64,000 nucleotides of DNA from Aurantiacibacter atlanticus (GTDB lineage: Bacteria; Pseudomonadota; Alphaproteobacteria; Sphingomonadales; Sphingomonadaceae), in NCBI RefSeq assembly GCF_001077815.2, contig NZ_CP011310.1, positions 2,852,001 to 2,916,000 of the forward strand, written 5' to 3'. The notes under the pieces were generated by a model. It made no database searches and was not told the DNA's origin. It saw only the letters and a list, made by a program, of their open reading frames with translations. Below are positions 41,253 to 49,891 of the stretch, one piece after another; position 1 is the stretch's first letter, and each line of letters starts with the position of its first letter. Both the position numbers and the translations under genes were made by a program.

Positions 41253-43736
41253 TTAGTACTTATATGCAAGCCTCAAGAACCATTCCCGCGGGCGGGAATA
41301 GTTGGCCAAAGCCGTACCAGCCACGAAGCGATCCACAAATCCACCAAGAATGTATCGCTCATCGGTGAGGTTGGTGACGCCGGCCGTCACAACAAAGTGC
41401 TCACTCGGTTCAGTGTAGGCCAAGCTTGCACCGAACACGCTGAAACCAGGCTGATAGAGTTCAGGGCTGTTGATGGCATCTTTGTAGGTGCCGCTCTGAT
41501 AAGACCAGTCACCTCGTGCGGCTAGCCTGCCCTTGCTTCCATCATAGATGTCCGCATTGAAGGCTGCTGACGCCGTCCATTCGGGAACGAATGCGAACTC
41601 GGAGTCAACAGTGATAGGGAAGGCATTGGGATCAATCGACCGGTAGAAAGCATCAAGATAGCCAACGCCAAATGTGAGGCGCAGCCAATCAGATGGAGCG
41701 ACGTCGCCCTCGACTTCAAAACCCCTGATCCGGCCAGTACCCGCATTTCGTGCCTTCGGAGCGATACCTTCGTTCACAACGACCTGAATGTCGCTGTAAT
41801 CCGACTGAAATGCCGCCATGTTGAGGCGGACATTGCTGTTGAAGAGCTCGGTCTTTGCGCCGACTTCATAGGATTCGACAAACTCCGGCGTGAACTCTGG
41901 CGCTACGACTTCGCCCGGGAAAACACGCTGCGTGAAGCCACCGTTCTTAAATCCCTTTGAGTAGGAGGCATAGACCAGAACATCATTGCTGACCTCATAA
42001 TCAAGGGTAAGCGCGGGGGTCCATTCCTTTGCCTCCGTCGACACTTCAACGGCTGGGAGGTTATGATTGCCACCCGGATTGACGTCAGTAGGAACACATC
42101 CACCTGGCGGCGGGAAGCCGAACAGCGGATTGGTCGGATCCGTGATCAAAATCGGCTCCGGTTGCCCCACGATGCACTGGCTGAAAGCGATGAAGACGCC
42201 ATCGGGATACGGCAGGGGGAGGCCCGCAGTGTAGTCATTGAAGATCGTCTGGAAGGACGGGTCAAACCGCTTGGTTTCTTCGGTGTAGCGGATGCCGGGA
42301 GTAACTGAGAACCGATCGGTCACTTCATAGGTGAATTGGAAGTATCCGGCATAGCTATCATTGTCGATCTTGCCGCCACTGATGAAGTCAGCAAACCCGA
42401 AAAGCAGCTCGTTGAAATCCTGCCCTTTTTCTTTCAGGTAATATGCACCCACGGCAAACTGTAGACGGTCGTCGAACAAGCTGCCAGTCAACTGCAGTTC
42501 CTGCGATGCCTGCCACAGGTCGATATCGTTCGTAGACTGAAGATAAGGATGTGGCGTTAGGTCGAAGTCCCAGAAGATTTCCGATTTCTGGTCACGATAC
42601 GCAGAAATGGACTTGAGGCTAACATCACCGAAGTCATAATCGAGCGTCATATTGACACCCCATAGATCGAAATCTGACTGGTTTGTCCCGTTAGACCACG
42701 TCTCATCGATATCGTCGGTTATCCACTGGGTGGTTGCGCAGCGCGGATCATCGACCGGTGCCAATTCTCCATCTGCGCCGCAGAATCCGGCCCCACCGCG
42801 CAGCTTGTTCCAGGCATAGGTGGCACTTGGGAAGGCTACGACCCTATCGTTGATCTCCACAATCTGAAGCAGGTCAGGCGAATCGAACAGATTTATCAGG
42901 GAAGAGGGCGTCACGCCTTCTCGCCGAATATTGATATCGCCAGATAGATTGACGGTGAATTCAGGAGTGGGCTCCCATCGCAACGCCAGACGGCCACCGA
43001 AACTATCCTTGTCGCCCTGGTATTCCCCATCGAACAGTCGTTTTTGATACCCGTCGCGGGTTTCGTAGGATGCAACCGCCCGGATGGCCAGCGTATCGCT
43101 CAACGGCACATTGATCATGCCTCTGATATCAGCCCGGTTGAAACGGCCGGTGGTCGCCTCAAGCTTGAGGTCGAAATTATGTTGCGGTTCAACCGAATTG
43201 ACCACGATCGCGCCACCGATCGTATTCTTGCCGAAAAGCGTTCCCTGTGGGCCTCGAAGGACCTGAATGCTCTCCACATCAGCCATGTCGAGCAAGGCTC
43301 CGACCGAGCGGGCGACATATACGCCATCAACATAGACACCGACGCCAGGATCAACCGTAATGTTGAAATCGGTCTGGCCGACCCCTCGGATGAACGCTGT
43401 AATCGAAGCACTGGATCCCGAAAGATTGGCAACCGGTGAGATGTTCACATTAGGCGCGAACCTTGCGACATCAGATACATTGGCGATTTGCTTTTCTTCA
43501 AGCATTTCGCCAGTCATGGCAGTAATCGCGATTGGCGTTTGCTGCAGATTCTCCGACCGCTTACGCGCCGTGACGAGAATTACCCCTAGTCCGGAACTGC
43601 TATCCTCTTCCGCCGCAGCATCCGGAACCTCATCGGTTGGATCCTGCGCCCAAGCTGGAGTTGAAACAAGACCCAAAGCTGCAGTAGTAAGTAACAATGA
43701 TATGCGTGAACATTTGTCTTTTTTTGGATTAAACAC
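41253..43736 (-). CDS. TonB-dependent outer membrane receptor
   Basis: Energised outer-membrane uptake channel, 827 residues. A signal peptide (LLLTTAALGLVSTPAWA) precedes a plug domain with the TonB-box-like ILVTARKRSENLQQTPIAITAMTGE, ADVESIQVLRGPQGTLFGKNTIGGAI, and a barrel that ends in WFLRLAYKY. The GTG start at 43736 has GGGAG 7 nt upstream. It follows the second receptor gene by 28 bp. Receptors of this group in sphingomonads often lie in catabolic clusters and may import poorly soluble aromatics or related compounds; iron or vitamin substrates are less likely here but not excluded. Confidence 0.9.
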   Translation of the reverse strand: MFNPKKDKCSRISLLLTTAALGLVSTPAWAQDPTDEVPDAAAEEDSSSGLGVILVTARKRSENLQQTPIAITAMTGEMLEEKQIANVSDVARFAPNVNISPVANLSGSSASITAFIRGVGQTDFNITVDPGVGVYVDGVYVARSVGALLDMADVESIQVLRGPQGTLFGKNTIGGAIVVNSVEPQHNFDLKLEATTGRFNRADIRGMINVPLSDTLAIRAVASYETRDGYQKRLFDGEYQGDKDSFGGRLALRWEPTPEFTVNLSGDINIRREGVTPSSLINLFDSPDLLQIVEINDRVVAFPSATYAWNKLRGGAGFCGADGELAPVDDPRCATTQWITDDIDETWSNGTNQSDFDLWGVNMTLDYDFGDVSLKSISAYRDQKSEIFWDFDLTPHPYLQSTNDIDLWQASQELQLTGSLFDDRLQFAVGAYYLKEKGQDFNELLFGFADFISGGKIDNDSYAGYFQFTYEVTDRFSVTPGIRYTEETKRFDPSFQTIFNDYTAGLPLPYPDGVFIAFSQCIVGQPEPILITDPTNPLFGFPPPGGCVPTDVNPGGNHNLPAVEVSTEAKEWTPALTLDYEVSNDVLVYASYSKGFKNGGFTQRVFPGEVVAPEFTPEFVESYEVGAKTELFNSNVRLNMAAFQSDYSDIQVVVNEGIAPKARNAGTGRIRGFEVEGDVAPSDWLRLTFGVGYLDAFYRSIDPNAFPITVDSEFAFVPEWTASAAFNADIYDGSKGRLAARGDWSYQSGTYKDAINSPELYQPGFSVFGASLAYTEPSEHFVVTAGVTNLTDERYILGGFVDRFVAGTALANYSRPREWFLRLAYKY

Positions 43737-43764
43737 TATACTTCTCCCAAAGTGTTTACACGTT

Positions 43765-45963
43765 TTAGAACCGTGTTTCTATACTTAACCCTATCTTTCG
43801 TGGCTGTTCATAAAATCCATCTGTACCCAAGGCGCCGGGACGGATAGTCTGAAGAACACTTTCATTAGTTAGATTGGTACCCCACAACCCGATCTTGAAG
43901 CGCTCATGATCCGGAGACCAGTAAATTGATCCGGATATAAGTGCATAAGATGGCTGGGAAAAAATGTTCGCAAAATCATAATAGACCCGCGAACTCCAAG
44001 AAAGATTACCCGACACAGTCATTCGACCACCGCCGACGTCGCTACCCCATTGCGCACCAAAACTACCGGACCACTCTGGGGCCCGCGTCATCGTGTTGTC
44101 CGAGGCATCGAAGGTTTCCACCGAATTGCCGCCATCATCCCGTGGGAAGAAACCTTGTGCGTTGGTGAAATCCTCATAACGAGCGTGCGTATAGGCCACA
44201 GCCGCGCGTAAATTCAGATCATCAGTGGGGCGAACAAAAGCTTCGAACTCACCACCATAGATCTTCGCGTTTGCGGCGTTTTGGAGAATGTAACTTGAAC
44301 CCAGGCTATCCTTCGACTGGAGCTGCAATCCTTTGTAATCATAGTGGTAAACAGCAAGGTTTGCGCGGAGCCAGGGGAATGGATCTGACTTGATGCCGAA
44401 TTCCGCCGCATCGATAGTCTCGGGATCCACCGCTTCGTCGCTTAGCGCAGCCATGTTGAATACGCCGCTCTTGAACGCAGTTCCATAAGTTGCGTAGGCG
44501 CTGGTTCGCGGAGCGAGTTCATAACGTACGCCAACTTTATAATCGAACTTATTGAACGTCTCTTCAGCATCATCAACAACGAGGTTGCCAAACAGACGCT
44601 GTGAAAAGTTACGAGTCTCGGTTGTGTAACGTCCGCCGAGAGTAAAGAACAAACCCGGCTGAATTTCATAGACGCCCTCAGCAAACCCAGCGAATGAGCG
44701 GCCTTCCAGCTCCGGTTCCAGAATTGGCCCCCTGAGTGGTTCGTCAGGGCTCGGTGCGGTGAATGGGGCGACATATGAATTGCCACCAAATTGATAGAAA
44801 TAACCGCCGACGAGCCATTGGAACGGACTCGAATTTGAAGAACTTAGCTTTATTTCCTGACTGCCGGATTCTACGTTAAATGTCGCGGGGAAATTCCCCA
44901 ACTCAATATTAGTTGCATCTGAATCGGTGTTTTGGAACCAGCGAAGGTTCATCCAGCCGCCTGTTGTATCAAGAACTACGGAACCCAGATCCAAGCTGGT
45001 GTGCAATGCAATGTTCCAACGCTTCAGGTTGAGGTCGGGGACGTCAGTAAGTGAGGCCTGCCAAGGGCCTGTGGGCAAGATAACGCCCGGGAAACGGCGT
45101 CCCGCTGTGTTGTCATCGATCGGCTGAGGTGAATTTGTCGTACTGTCCTGGTCGAAATACTCACCGGTAACCACAACTTTAAAGCGACTACTCGGTTCGT
45201 ACATCAGCTTGCTGCGAACGTCGATCACCTGCTGGTCACCCAGACCACCGCCTCTTACGAGATCCTCAATATAACCTTCATTTTTACGGTAGAGGCCCGC
45301 AAAATCGGCCGCGACTGTATCGGTGATTGGTCCCGTCAGATAAATCCTGGCGTCATAATCATTTGCGTCATTGCGCATGCGTCCAATCCTGAAAGCGCCT
45401 CTGCCTCGAAAGCTGAAGCTCGGATCGGGTGTAATGACGTTGATCAATCCGCCGGTGGCATTACGGCCGAATGTAATGCCTTGAGGGCCGCGTAATACTT
45501 CCACGCGTTCAACCTCAACGAGATCGATCCAGTTCGCTGCGGATTCGGGTTGGTATACACCATCGATATAGGTCGCAATATTGGGCTCGTCGCCAATAGA
45601 AATGCCGGTTGAACCTACACCGCGGACCACCGGCTGAAAGACGCCCATGTTGCGACTTCCTACAAAACCCGGCACGACCTGCGTCAGTGTTCTGATAGTA
45701 GAGACATCTGCCGAGGCCAATGTATCTCCAGTCACGGCGGTGACGGCTACAGGTACGTCTTGCAGGTTTTCTGCGCGTCTGGTGGCGGTGACGATAATGT
45801 CACCTATGCCTACACTGGTTTCCTGCGCCTCTTCTTCAACACTCTCGGAAGATTGCTCCGAAGCTGCCTCGGTTTCCTGAGCCATCGCAGAAAAAGAAAC
45901 CAACCCAGACGCTGACATTAGAATGGTGCTCGCCATAGCGACACCGTATGTAGTGTTTCTCAT
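43765..45963 (-). CDS. TonB-dependent outer membrane receptor (second, paralogous)
   Basis: Outer-membrane receptor of 732 residues. Signal peptide ending in FSAMA, an acidic Glu/Ser-rich stretch (residues 30-50), then plug sequence DIIVTATRRAENLQDVPVAVTAVTGD, VERVEVLRGPQGITFGRNATGGLINV, and a barrel ending in KIGLSIETRF. A clear ribosome site, GGGAG, precedes the ATG. It differs from the 827-residue receptor in length and barrel sequence, so the pair is an old duplication or separate acquisition. It lies between the isomerase gene (57 bp upstream) and the other receptor, and may be on one transcript with the naphthalene-type genes. Confidence 0.9.
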   Translation of the reverse strand: MRNTTYGVAMASTILMSASGLVSFSAMAQETEAASEQSSESVEEEAQETSVGIGDIIVTATRRAENLQDVPVAVTAVTGDTLASADVSTIRTLTQVVPGFVGSRNMGVFQPVVRGVGSTGISIGDEPNIATYIDGVYQPESAANWIDLVEVERVEVLRGPQGITFGRNATGGLINVITPDPSFSFRGRGAFRIGRMRNDANDYDARIYLTGPITDTVAADFAGLYRKNEGYIEDLVRGGGLGDQQVIDVRSKLMYEPSSRFKVVVTGEYFDQDSTTNSPQPIDDNTAGRRFPGVILPTGPWQASLTDVPDLNLKRWNIALHTSLDLGSVVLDTTGGWMNLRWFQNTDSDATNIELGNFPATFNVESGSQEIKLSSSNSSPFQWLVGGYFYQFGGNSYVAPFTAPSPDEPLRGPILEPELEGRSFAGFAEGVYEIQPGLFFTLGGRYTTETRNFSQRLFGNLVVDDAEETFNKFDYKVGVRYELAPRTSAYATYGTAFKSGVFNMAALSDEAVDPETIDAAEFGIKSDPFPWLRANLAVYHYDYKGLQLQSKDSLGSSYILQNAANAKIYGGEFEAFVRPTDDLNLRAAVAYTHARYEDFTNAQGFFPRDDGGNSVETFDASDNTMTRAPEWSGSFGAQWGSDVGGGRMTVSGNLSWSSRVYYDFANIFSQPSYALISGSIYWSPDHERFKIGLWGTNLTNESVLQTIRPGALGTDGFYEQPRKIGLSIETRF

Positions 45964-46020
45964 TTTCGCTCTCCCATTCGATCCCGTTATTATTATTGGA
46001 TCGCCTCCATCGACTTATGT

Positions 46021-46614
46021 TTATTGTCGACTGCGCAAGTATTCCTCCAAGAAATCCAGTCGATCATTGCCCCAGAAGATTTGGTCATTCACAAACATCA
46101 GGGGGGCACCGAAAACACCGCGCTGAATGGCCTGTGCTCTCGCCTTCCGATATTCATTCTGCCCGATCGTAGAATCGACAAAATCAACCAGCTTGTCTGG
46201 ATCAAGGCCCGCAGTTTCGGCGCATGCACGCAGCTCTTTACGATCGCGTGGATCAATCCCCTCGCCCCAGATGCGTCGATAGGCATCTGTTACGAACGCC
46301 TCCGCCTTCCCTTCATCACGGGCAAATAGAACAGCGCAGTTCCAGTCGCCGCAATCGAAGCTTTCAGGAAAAGACAGGGGCACTTCGTAGTGCTTTGCCC
46401 ATCGTTCCAGATCCGCCATCATCACCTTGATCTTCGGAACAACCTCACGGTTGGATGGGCCATAATTTCCCGCTGCGATTTTCGCTTCCGGAATATCCAT
46501 CGGCCAATAGTTCACTTCGCAATTATTGCGCCGGGCAATCTCTGGAAGCTTCAGCTGCGCGAGGTAGCTAAAGGGACTGATGAAGTCGAAATAGAAATCA
46601 ATAGTACGGGTCAT
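46021..46614 (-). CDS. nahD: 2-hydroxychromene-2-carboxylate isomerase (NahD-like)
   Basis: Glutathione-dependent isomerase of the DsbA/kappa-GST fold, 197 residues, that turns 2-hydroxychromene-2-carboxylate into trans-o-hydroxybenzylidene pyruvate in naphthalene-type pathways. Seen: IDFYFDFISPFSYLAQLKLPEIA with the catalytic serine in SPFSY, DIPEAKIAAGNYGPSN, and the hallmark GVFGAPLMFVNDQIFWGNDRLDFLEEYL. Its ATG overlaps the stop of the Rieske alpha gene (ATGA). Together with the extradiol dioxygenase upstream it implies a bicyclic diol substrate. A NahE-type hydratase-aldolase is not obvious nearby; the DHDPS-family protein at 17628 is the only candidate in the window. Confidence 0.9.
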   Translation of the reverse strand: MTRTIDFYFDFISPFSYLAQLKLPEIARRNNCEVNYWPMDIPEAKIAAGNYGPSNREVVPKIKVMMADLERWAKHYEVPLSFPESFDCGDWNCAVLFARDEGKAEAFVTDAYRRIWGEGIDPRDRKELRACAETAGLDPDKLVDFVDSTIGQNEYRKARAQAIQRGVFGAPLMFVNDQIFWGNDRLDFLEEYLRSRQ

Positions 46615-47876
46615 TGATTTTCCAGATCGTATCCGACCATCTCACGATAGTTATCCCAGAAACCGATGATCGTGCCTTCGGTAACCAGATGGTCCGTATC
46701 CTTGGCTTCGCCCCCGCCCATGGCGATGTAAGAAGCGTCCTCATTCTCGCCGACAACTGCGTTCTGGACGATCTCGACGGCTTCACCGTCCTCCATGGAA
46801 ATGAGCCCGGACGGACCGATGAGATTTGCCTGCTTAAGCCGAATGGCCTGCATTTCCTCATCATCATCTTCGTAACCGAAGTGGGTCCAGACGAGCTCGA
46901 ATTCGTCAGGTCCGTATGTAACCGATTGGCGAACTGCGAGGGTGTTCTGAATTTGTTGAAGAACAAGGTTCGGAAAGACAGCCAGGATGACCAAGGTTAT
47001 GCCATCATCGAATTCCTGGCGTCCTTTCAGGAGCGACATGTCCTGCAGACTGAATCCGGTGTCGAATGTACGAGAATCCCCATAGGCTTCCTTGTCCGCA
47101 GCATCATCATTGCTGGCAGCAATTGAATAAAGCAGCGAATGGCGCTTCTTTTCGTCCATCACGGACTTCCCGGTCTGGGTCGAACGGTAAAGGCCGAAAG
47201 TGTTGTGAAACAAATGCAGAAGGCTCGCGTGATAGGGATCACGCGTATTTTCAGCGTAGAGCTTCCAATTTCCGTGAATAACCTGACGCTGGTCGCCGAG
47301 AATCTTGATCGGCTTGCACATTATCCGTTCAATATGCTCGACGACGATCGGACCGAGGAAATCGCGACAGGATTCAACTGTAGAAGAAAACGTCGCGAAG
47401 ATCAGTCCGCTTACAGATTCTGCCTTCAGTTTCTGGAGGCCATGCTGGGACATGTCGAAATCACCGGGCATGCCGCCCTGCCCTTTAAGCCCCCGACGGA
47501 AAGGAACACCGATCAGGTTACCCTTCAGATCATAGGCCCACTGGTGATACACGCATTCAAGATTAGCGCGATTGCCACGTGCCTCGCGACACACAAGCGC
47601 GCCTCGATGCGCGCATCGGTTGACGACAACATTTATTGTACCGTCTGTATCGCGCATCACGATTACAGGGGTTTCACCAACGAAAGTTGATTTGAAATCG
47701 CCAGGTTCCGGGATTTCCGCATCCAGTCCTACAAAGGACCAGCATTCGCCCTTAAAGATCTTATCCTGCTCAGCCTGATAATAGCGCGGGTCAGTGAACA
47801 CCCGGTAAGGAACCCGGCACGCCGATGCATCAGTACCAGCCTTCTGTTCTTCGGCTTTCAATCCAGTAGTGCTCAT
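46611..47876 (-). CDS. Rieske oxygenase alpha subunit, salicylate-hydroxylase type (NagG/AhdA1-like)
   Basis: Catalytic subunit of a three-component oxygenase, 421 residues. Rieske ligands are in CAHRGALVCREARGNRANLECVYHQW; the mononuclear iron site is NTRDPYHASLLHLFH. The overall pattern (CWSFVGLDAEIPEPGDFKSTFVGETPVIVMRD, GVPFRRGLKGQGGMPGDFD, VWTHFGYEDDDEE, LIGPSGLISMEDGEAVE) matches NagG salicylate 5-hydroxylase and the salicylate 1-hydroxylases (AhdA1) of sphingomonads. Conversion of salicylate to catechol would link the naphthalene-type steps to the meta pathway. It is 21 bp from the beta subunit gene and has a paralogue at 52803. Confidence 0.88.
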   Translation of the reverse strand: MSTTGLKAEEQKAGTDASACRVPYRVFTDPRYYQAEQDKIFKGECWSFVGLDAEIPEPGDFKSTFVGETPVIVMRDTDGTINVVVNRCAHRGALVCREARGNRANLECVYHQWAYDLKGNLIGVPFRRGLKGQGGMPGDFDMSQHGLQKLKAESVSGLIFATFSSTVESCRDFLGPIVVEHIERIMCKPIKILGDQRQVIHGNWKLYAENTRDPYHASLLHLFHNTFGLYRSTQTGKSVMDEKKRHSLLYSIAASNDDAADKEAYGDSRTFDTGFSLQDMSLLKGRQEFDDGITLVILAVFPNLVLQQIQNTLAVRQSVTYGPDEFELVWTHFGYEDDDEEMQAIRLKQANLIGPSGLISMEDGEAVEIVQNAVVGENEDASYIAMGGGEAKDTDHLVTEGTIIGFWDNYREMVGYDLENQ

Positions 47877-47897
47877 CTTTTGGGCTCCTAATGATGC

Positions 47898-48386
47898 CTA
47901 GATCGGGCGAACCATCATCGTGTCGATGAGGTGCGTATCAAAAATTGCTGTTTTCGATCGAAAACGCGGACTGCCTCCAGTCAAGACAATTTCATCAATA
48001 TACTTTCCCGAATTATATATTGTTGTCCGCCCATCTTTGCGGGTCATAAGAACCACATAGTTGGTCTGCGACTTTAACACTGAGTCGTCTGCATTAACGA
48101 TGCGAGTTGGACCCAATATGTGGCGATAACTGTGTTCAGGAAAGATATTAGCTTTGCGCAAAGATACTATACGATCAACTAACATGCCGCGACTATCACA
48201 AAACACCGCAGATAGAGACATACCGCGATTATGATTTTCGGCGGAAATAACCGAGTATTTACATCTTTCCTCGAACAAGTCGGGCCATTCCTCAAGACGA
48301 TCATCATCTATGAGTTCAGCGCAGTATGCATTGAGTTGTACTGCAATATGATGTTGTTGTATTTTCTCAATACTGGGAAGGGACAT
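47898..48386 (-). CDS. Rieske oxygenase beta subunit
   Basis: Small subunit for the alpha subunit encoded next to it, 162 residues. Pattern of the SnoaL-like beta subunits of salicylate/anthranilate-type oxygenases: LNAYCAELIDDDRLEEWPDLFEERCKYSVISAENHNRG, VDRIVSLRKANIFPEHSYRHILGPTRI and a KTAIFDTHLIDTMMVRPI end. The ATG at 48386 overlaps the ferredoxin stop (TGATG); an in-frame extension to 48422 lies inside the ferredoxin gene. It is similar in its motifs to the beta subunit at 54077. Confidence 0.87.
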   Translation of the reverse strand: MSLPSIEKIQQHHIAVQLNAYCAELIDDDRLEEWPDLFEERCKYSVISAENHNRGMSLSAVFCDSRGMLVDRIVSLRKANIFPEHSYRHILGPTRIVNADDSVLKSQTNYVVLMTRKDGRTTIYNSGKYIDEIVLTGGSPRFRSKTAIFDTHLIDTMMVRPI

Positions 48387-48712
48387 CAGCTCACCTGCTC
48401 CGGTTCTTCGATGCAAACCCAATTATCCTCAATGATGACCGGGTAAGTCTTGATTGGTATCTGACAAGGGAATGCCTTTGCCGCACCGGTTTTGATTTCG
48501 AAGGAGCCCCCATGAAAGGGGCATTCGATTACATCACCTTCTTGATACCCGTCAGACAGCATTGCATTGCCGTGCGTACACAAGTTATCGGTTACAAATA
48601 TTTCTTCATCTACTTTATAAACCGCGAGTGCAGGCATTTGTTTGAGAAGAACTTGTATCGGCTCGCCTTCCTTGACGTCCGAGACTTCACATAGGCGCAA
48701 CTTATCTGACAT
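48386..48712 (-). CDS. Rieske-type [2Fe-2S] ferredoxin
   Basis: Electron carrier for ring-hydroxylating oxygenases (NahAb/BphA3 type), 108 residues. Ligands CTHGNAMLSDGYQEGDVIECPFHGG give the C-x-H, C-x2-H pattern. It lies between the extradiol dioxygenase and the Rieske beta genes. It is the only ferredoxin in the window and would have to serve up to four oxygenases; the reductase that should feed it is not encoded here. Confidence 0.92.
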   Translation of the reverse strand: MSDKLRLCEVSDVKEGEPIQVLLKQMPALAVYKVDEEIFVTDNLCTHGNAMLSDGYQEGDVIECPFHGGSFEIKTGAAKAFPCQIPIKTYPVIIEDNWVCIEEPEQVS

Positions 48713-48764
48713 TTGGACTCCTTGGACTCCATATTTTTAGGGAATTGGGCTCGGCAAAATTTGC

Positions 48765-49661
48765 CTAGAGCGGAATGTCCATTCCATAACCCGCCGCTTC
48801 ATTTCCGTGGCCGAAGATGTCGCGAGTATAATATTCCTGCTGAGTCGGCGCAGTCCGCGCGTTCCAGCCAAATTCCCACAGCCAGCCAGACGGATTGGCG
48901 CAATAGAAGGTCAGCGCCTGGTCGTTGGCATGCTTGCCCAATTGTAGAGCTACGTCGATTTCCCGCTGCCTAACGATGTCATGTGCGATGCCCAGATCAT
49001 CGAGATTGGTATATTCGAACATCATGTGATTGATGCGCTTTTCCATAGGGCCGAGGCCGAATGCGACGGAATGCTGACGCTCGTTGCAATGCATGAAGTA
49101 CGGTTCTGCGACCATGCCGTTGGGAAGGTCGAGTTTATATTCAACAGACCCCTTCAGGCCGAGTACCCGATAAAAGCGGATCGCAGCTTCAACGTCGTCC
49201 TGGCGAAGGATACAGTGGCCGATCCCTTGCGAGCCAGTCAGGAAGCCACCAAACATCGGCCGGCCGGGATGAAATGGCTTATAGGTATCAACCTGGGGGC
49301 CATAGAAAATTTCGGTAGGGTTGCCACCTGGGTCAGTGAGCTTCAGCAAGCCCAGAGCACGGCGATCTTTTGCCTCGTCACTGCTTGCAACGGTGAATTC
49401 GATATCAGCAGCTCGCAGCTTTTCCTGCATGTCTTCGAATTCCACCGGTCCGGCAACACGCCAGCCAAGATAGGCCAGATCATCGTCGCCATTCCCATAA
49501 AGGGCGATGCGATGATGCCAGAGGTCCATTCTCAGATAGAGGCGGTCATCCTCACCTTCGTCAACGACTTCCATGCCAGCGATCTCGCTTGCGTAGGTAC
49601 GCCACGCATCCAGATCGGAAACAGAAAGGCCAAGATAGCCGAGTTCGGTTACTGCCGTCAC
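48765..49661 (-). CDS. bphC: extradiol dioxygenase, BphC/NahC type (type I, two-domain)
   Basis: Fe(II) extradiol dioxygenase cleaving a bicyclic catechol such as 1,2-dihydroxynaphthalene or 2,3-dihydroxybiphenyl, 298 residues. Metal ligands are the His in GIGHCILRQDDVEAA, the His in RQHSVAFGLGP and the Glu in WLWEFGWN. The length and the start VTELGYLGLSVSDLDAW are typical of BphC. I chose the GTG at 49661 because GGGAG lies 8 nt upstream. It heads the minus-strand unit extradiol-ferredoxin-beta-alpha-isomerase and is divergent from benA. Confidence 0.9.
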   Translation of the reverse strand: MTAVTELGYLGLSVSDLDAWRTYASEIAGMEVVDEGEDDRLYLRMDLWHHRIALYGNGDDDLAYLGWRVAGPVEFEDMQEKLRAADIEFTVASSDEAKDRRALGLLKLTDPGGNPTEIFYGPQVDTYKPFHPGRPMFGGFLTGSQGIGHCILRQDDVEAAIRFYRVLGLKGSVEYKLDLPNGMVAEPYFMHCNERQHSVAFGLGPMEKRINHMMFEYTNLDDLGIAHDIVRQREIDVALQLGKHANDQALTFYCANPSGWLWEFGWNARTAPTQQEYYTRDIFGHGNEAAGYGMDIPL

Positions 49662-49748
49662 AAATCTTACTCCCAAAGCACCGCCATTGAGCGGCATATT
49701 TTTTTTGAATCGACGCTGACGCGAATCATGTTAGCGTCATTTCTGTCA

Positions 49749-49787
49749 TTGACTAGCAAGACGTTTTCCATTGTGCAATACATTGCA
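49749..49787. promoter_or_regulatory. divergent bphC/benA control region with perfect inverted repeat
   Basis: TGCAAT-AC-ATTGCA (49774-49787) is a perfect 6-2-6 inverted repeat. A plus-strand -35-like TTGACT lies at 49749-49754 and the repeat covers the expected -10 area. The flanking 10-mer CATTGTGCAA (49769-49778) also occurs in the promoter of the IclR-type gene. A repressor site for both divergent operons is the simplest reading. Confidence 0.55.
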
Positions 49788-49891
49788 TAGTGACTTGGCC
49801 ACGTGTAACCACAGGTTGGTTCTTGCAAAGCAATGATTCGAATTTTTGTGATTTCGAAGACGTTAAAAAGCGTCACGAATAGGAGAGTGAA

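Noticed and set aside
43731..43757. AAACACT/AGTGTTT inverted repeat between the two receptor genes
   Set aside because: It covers the ribosome site and start of the 827-residue receptor; could be chance in AT-rich sequence, no further support.
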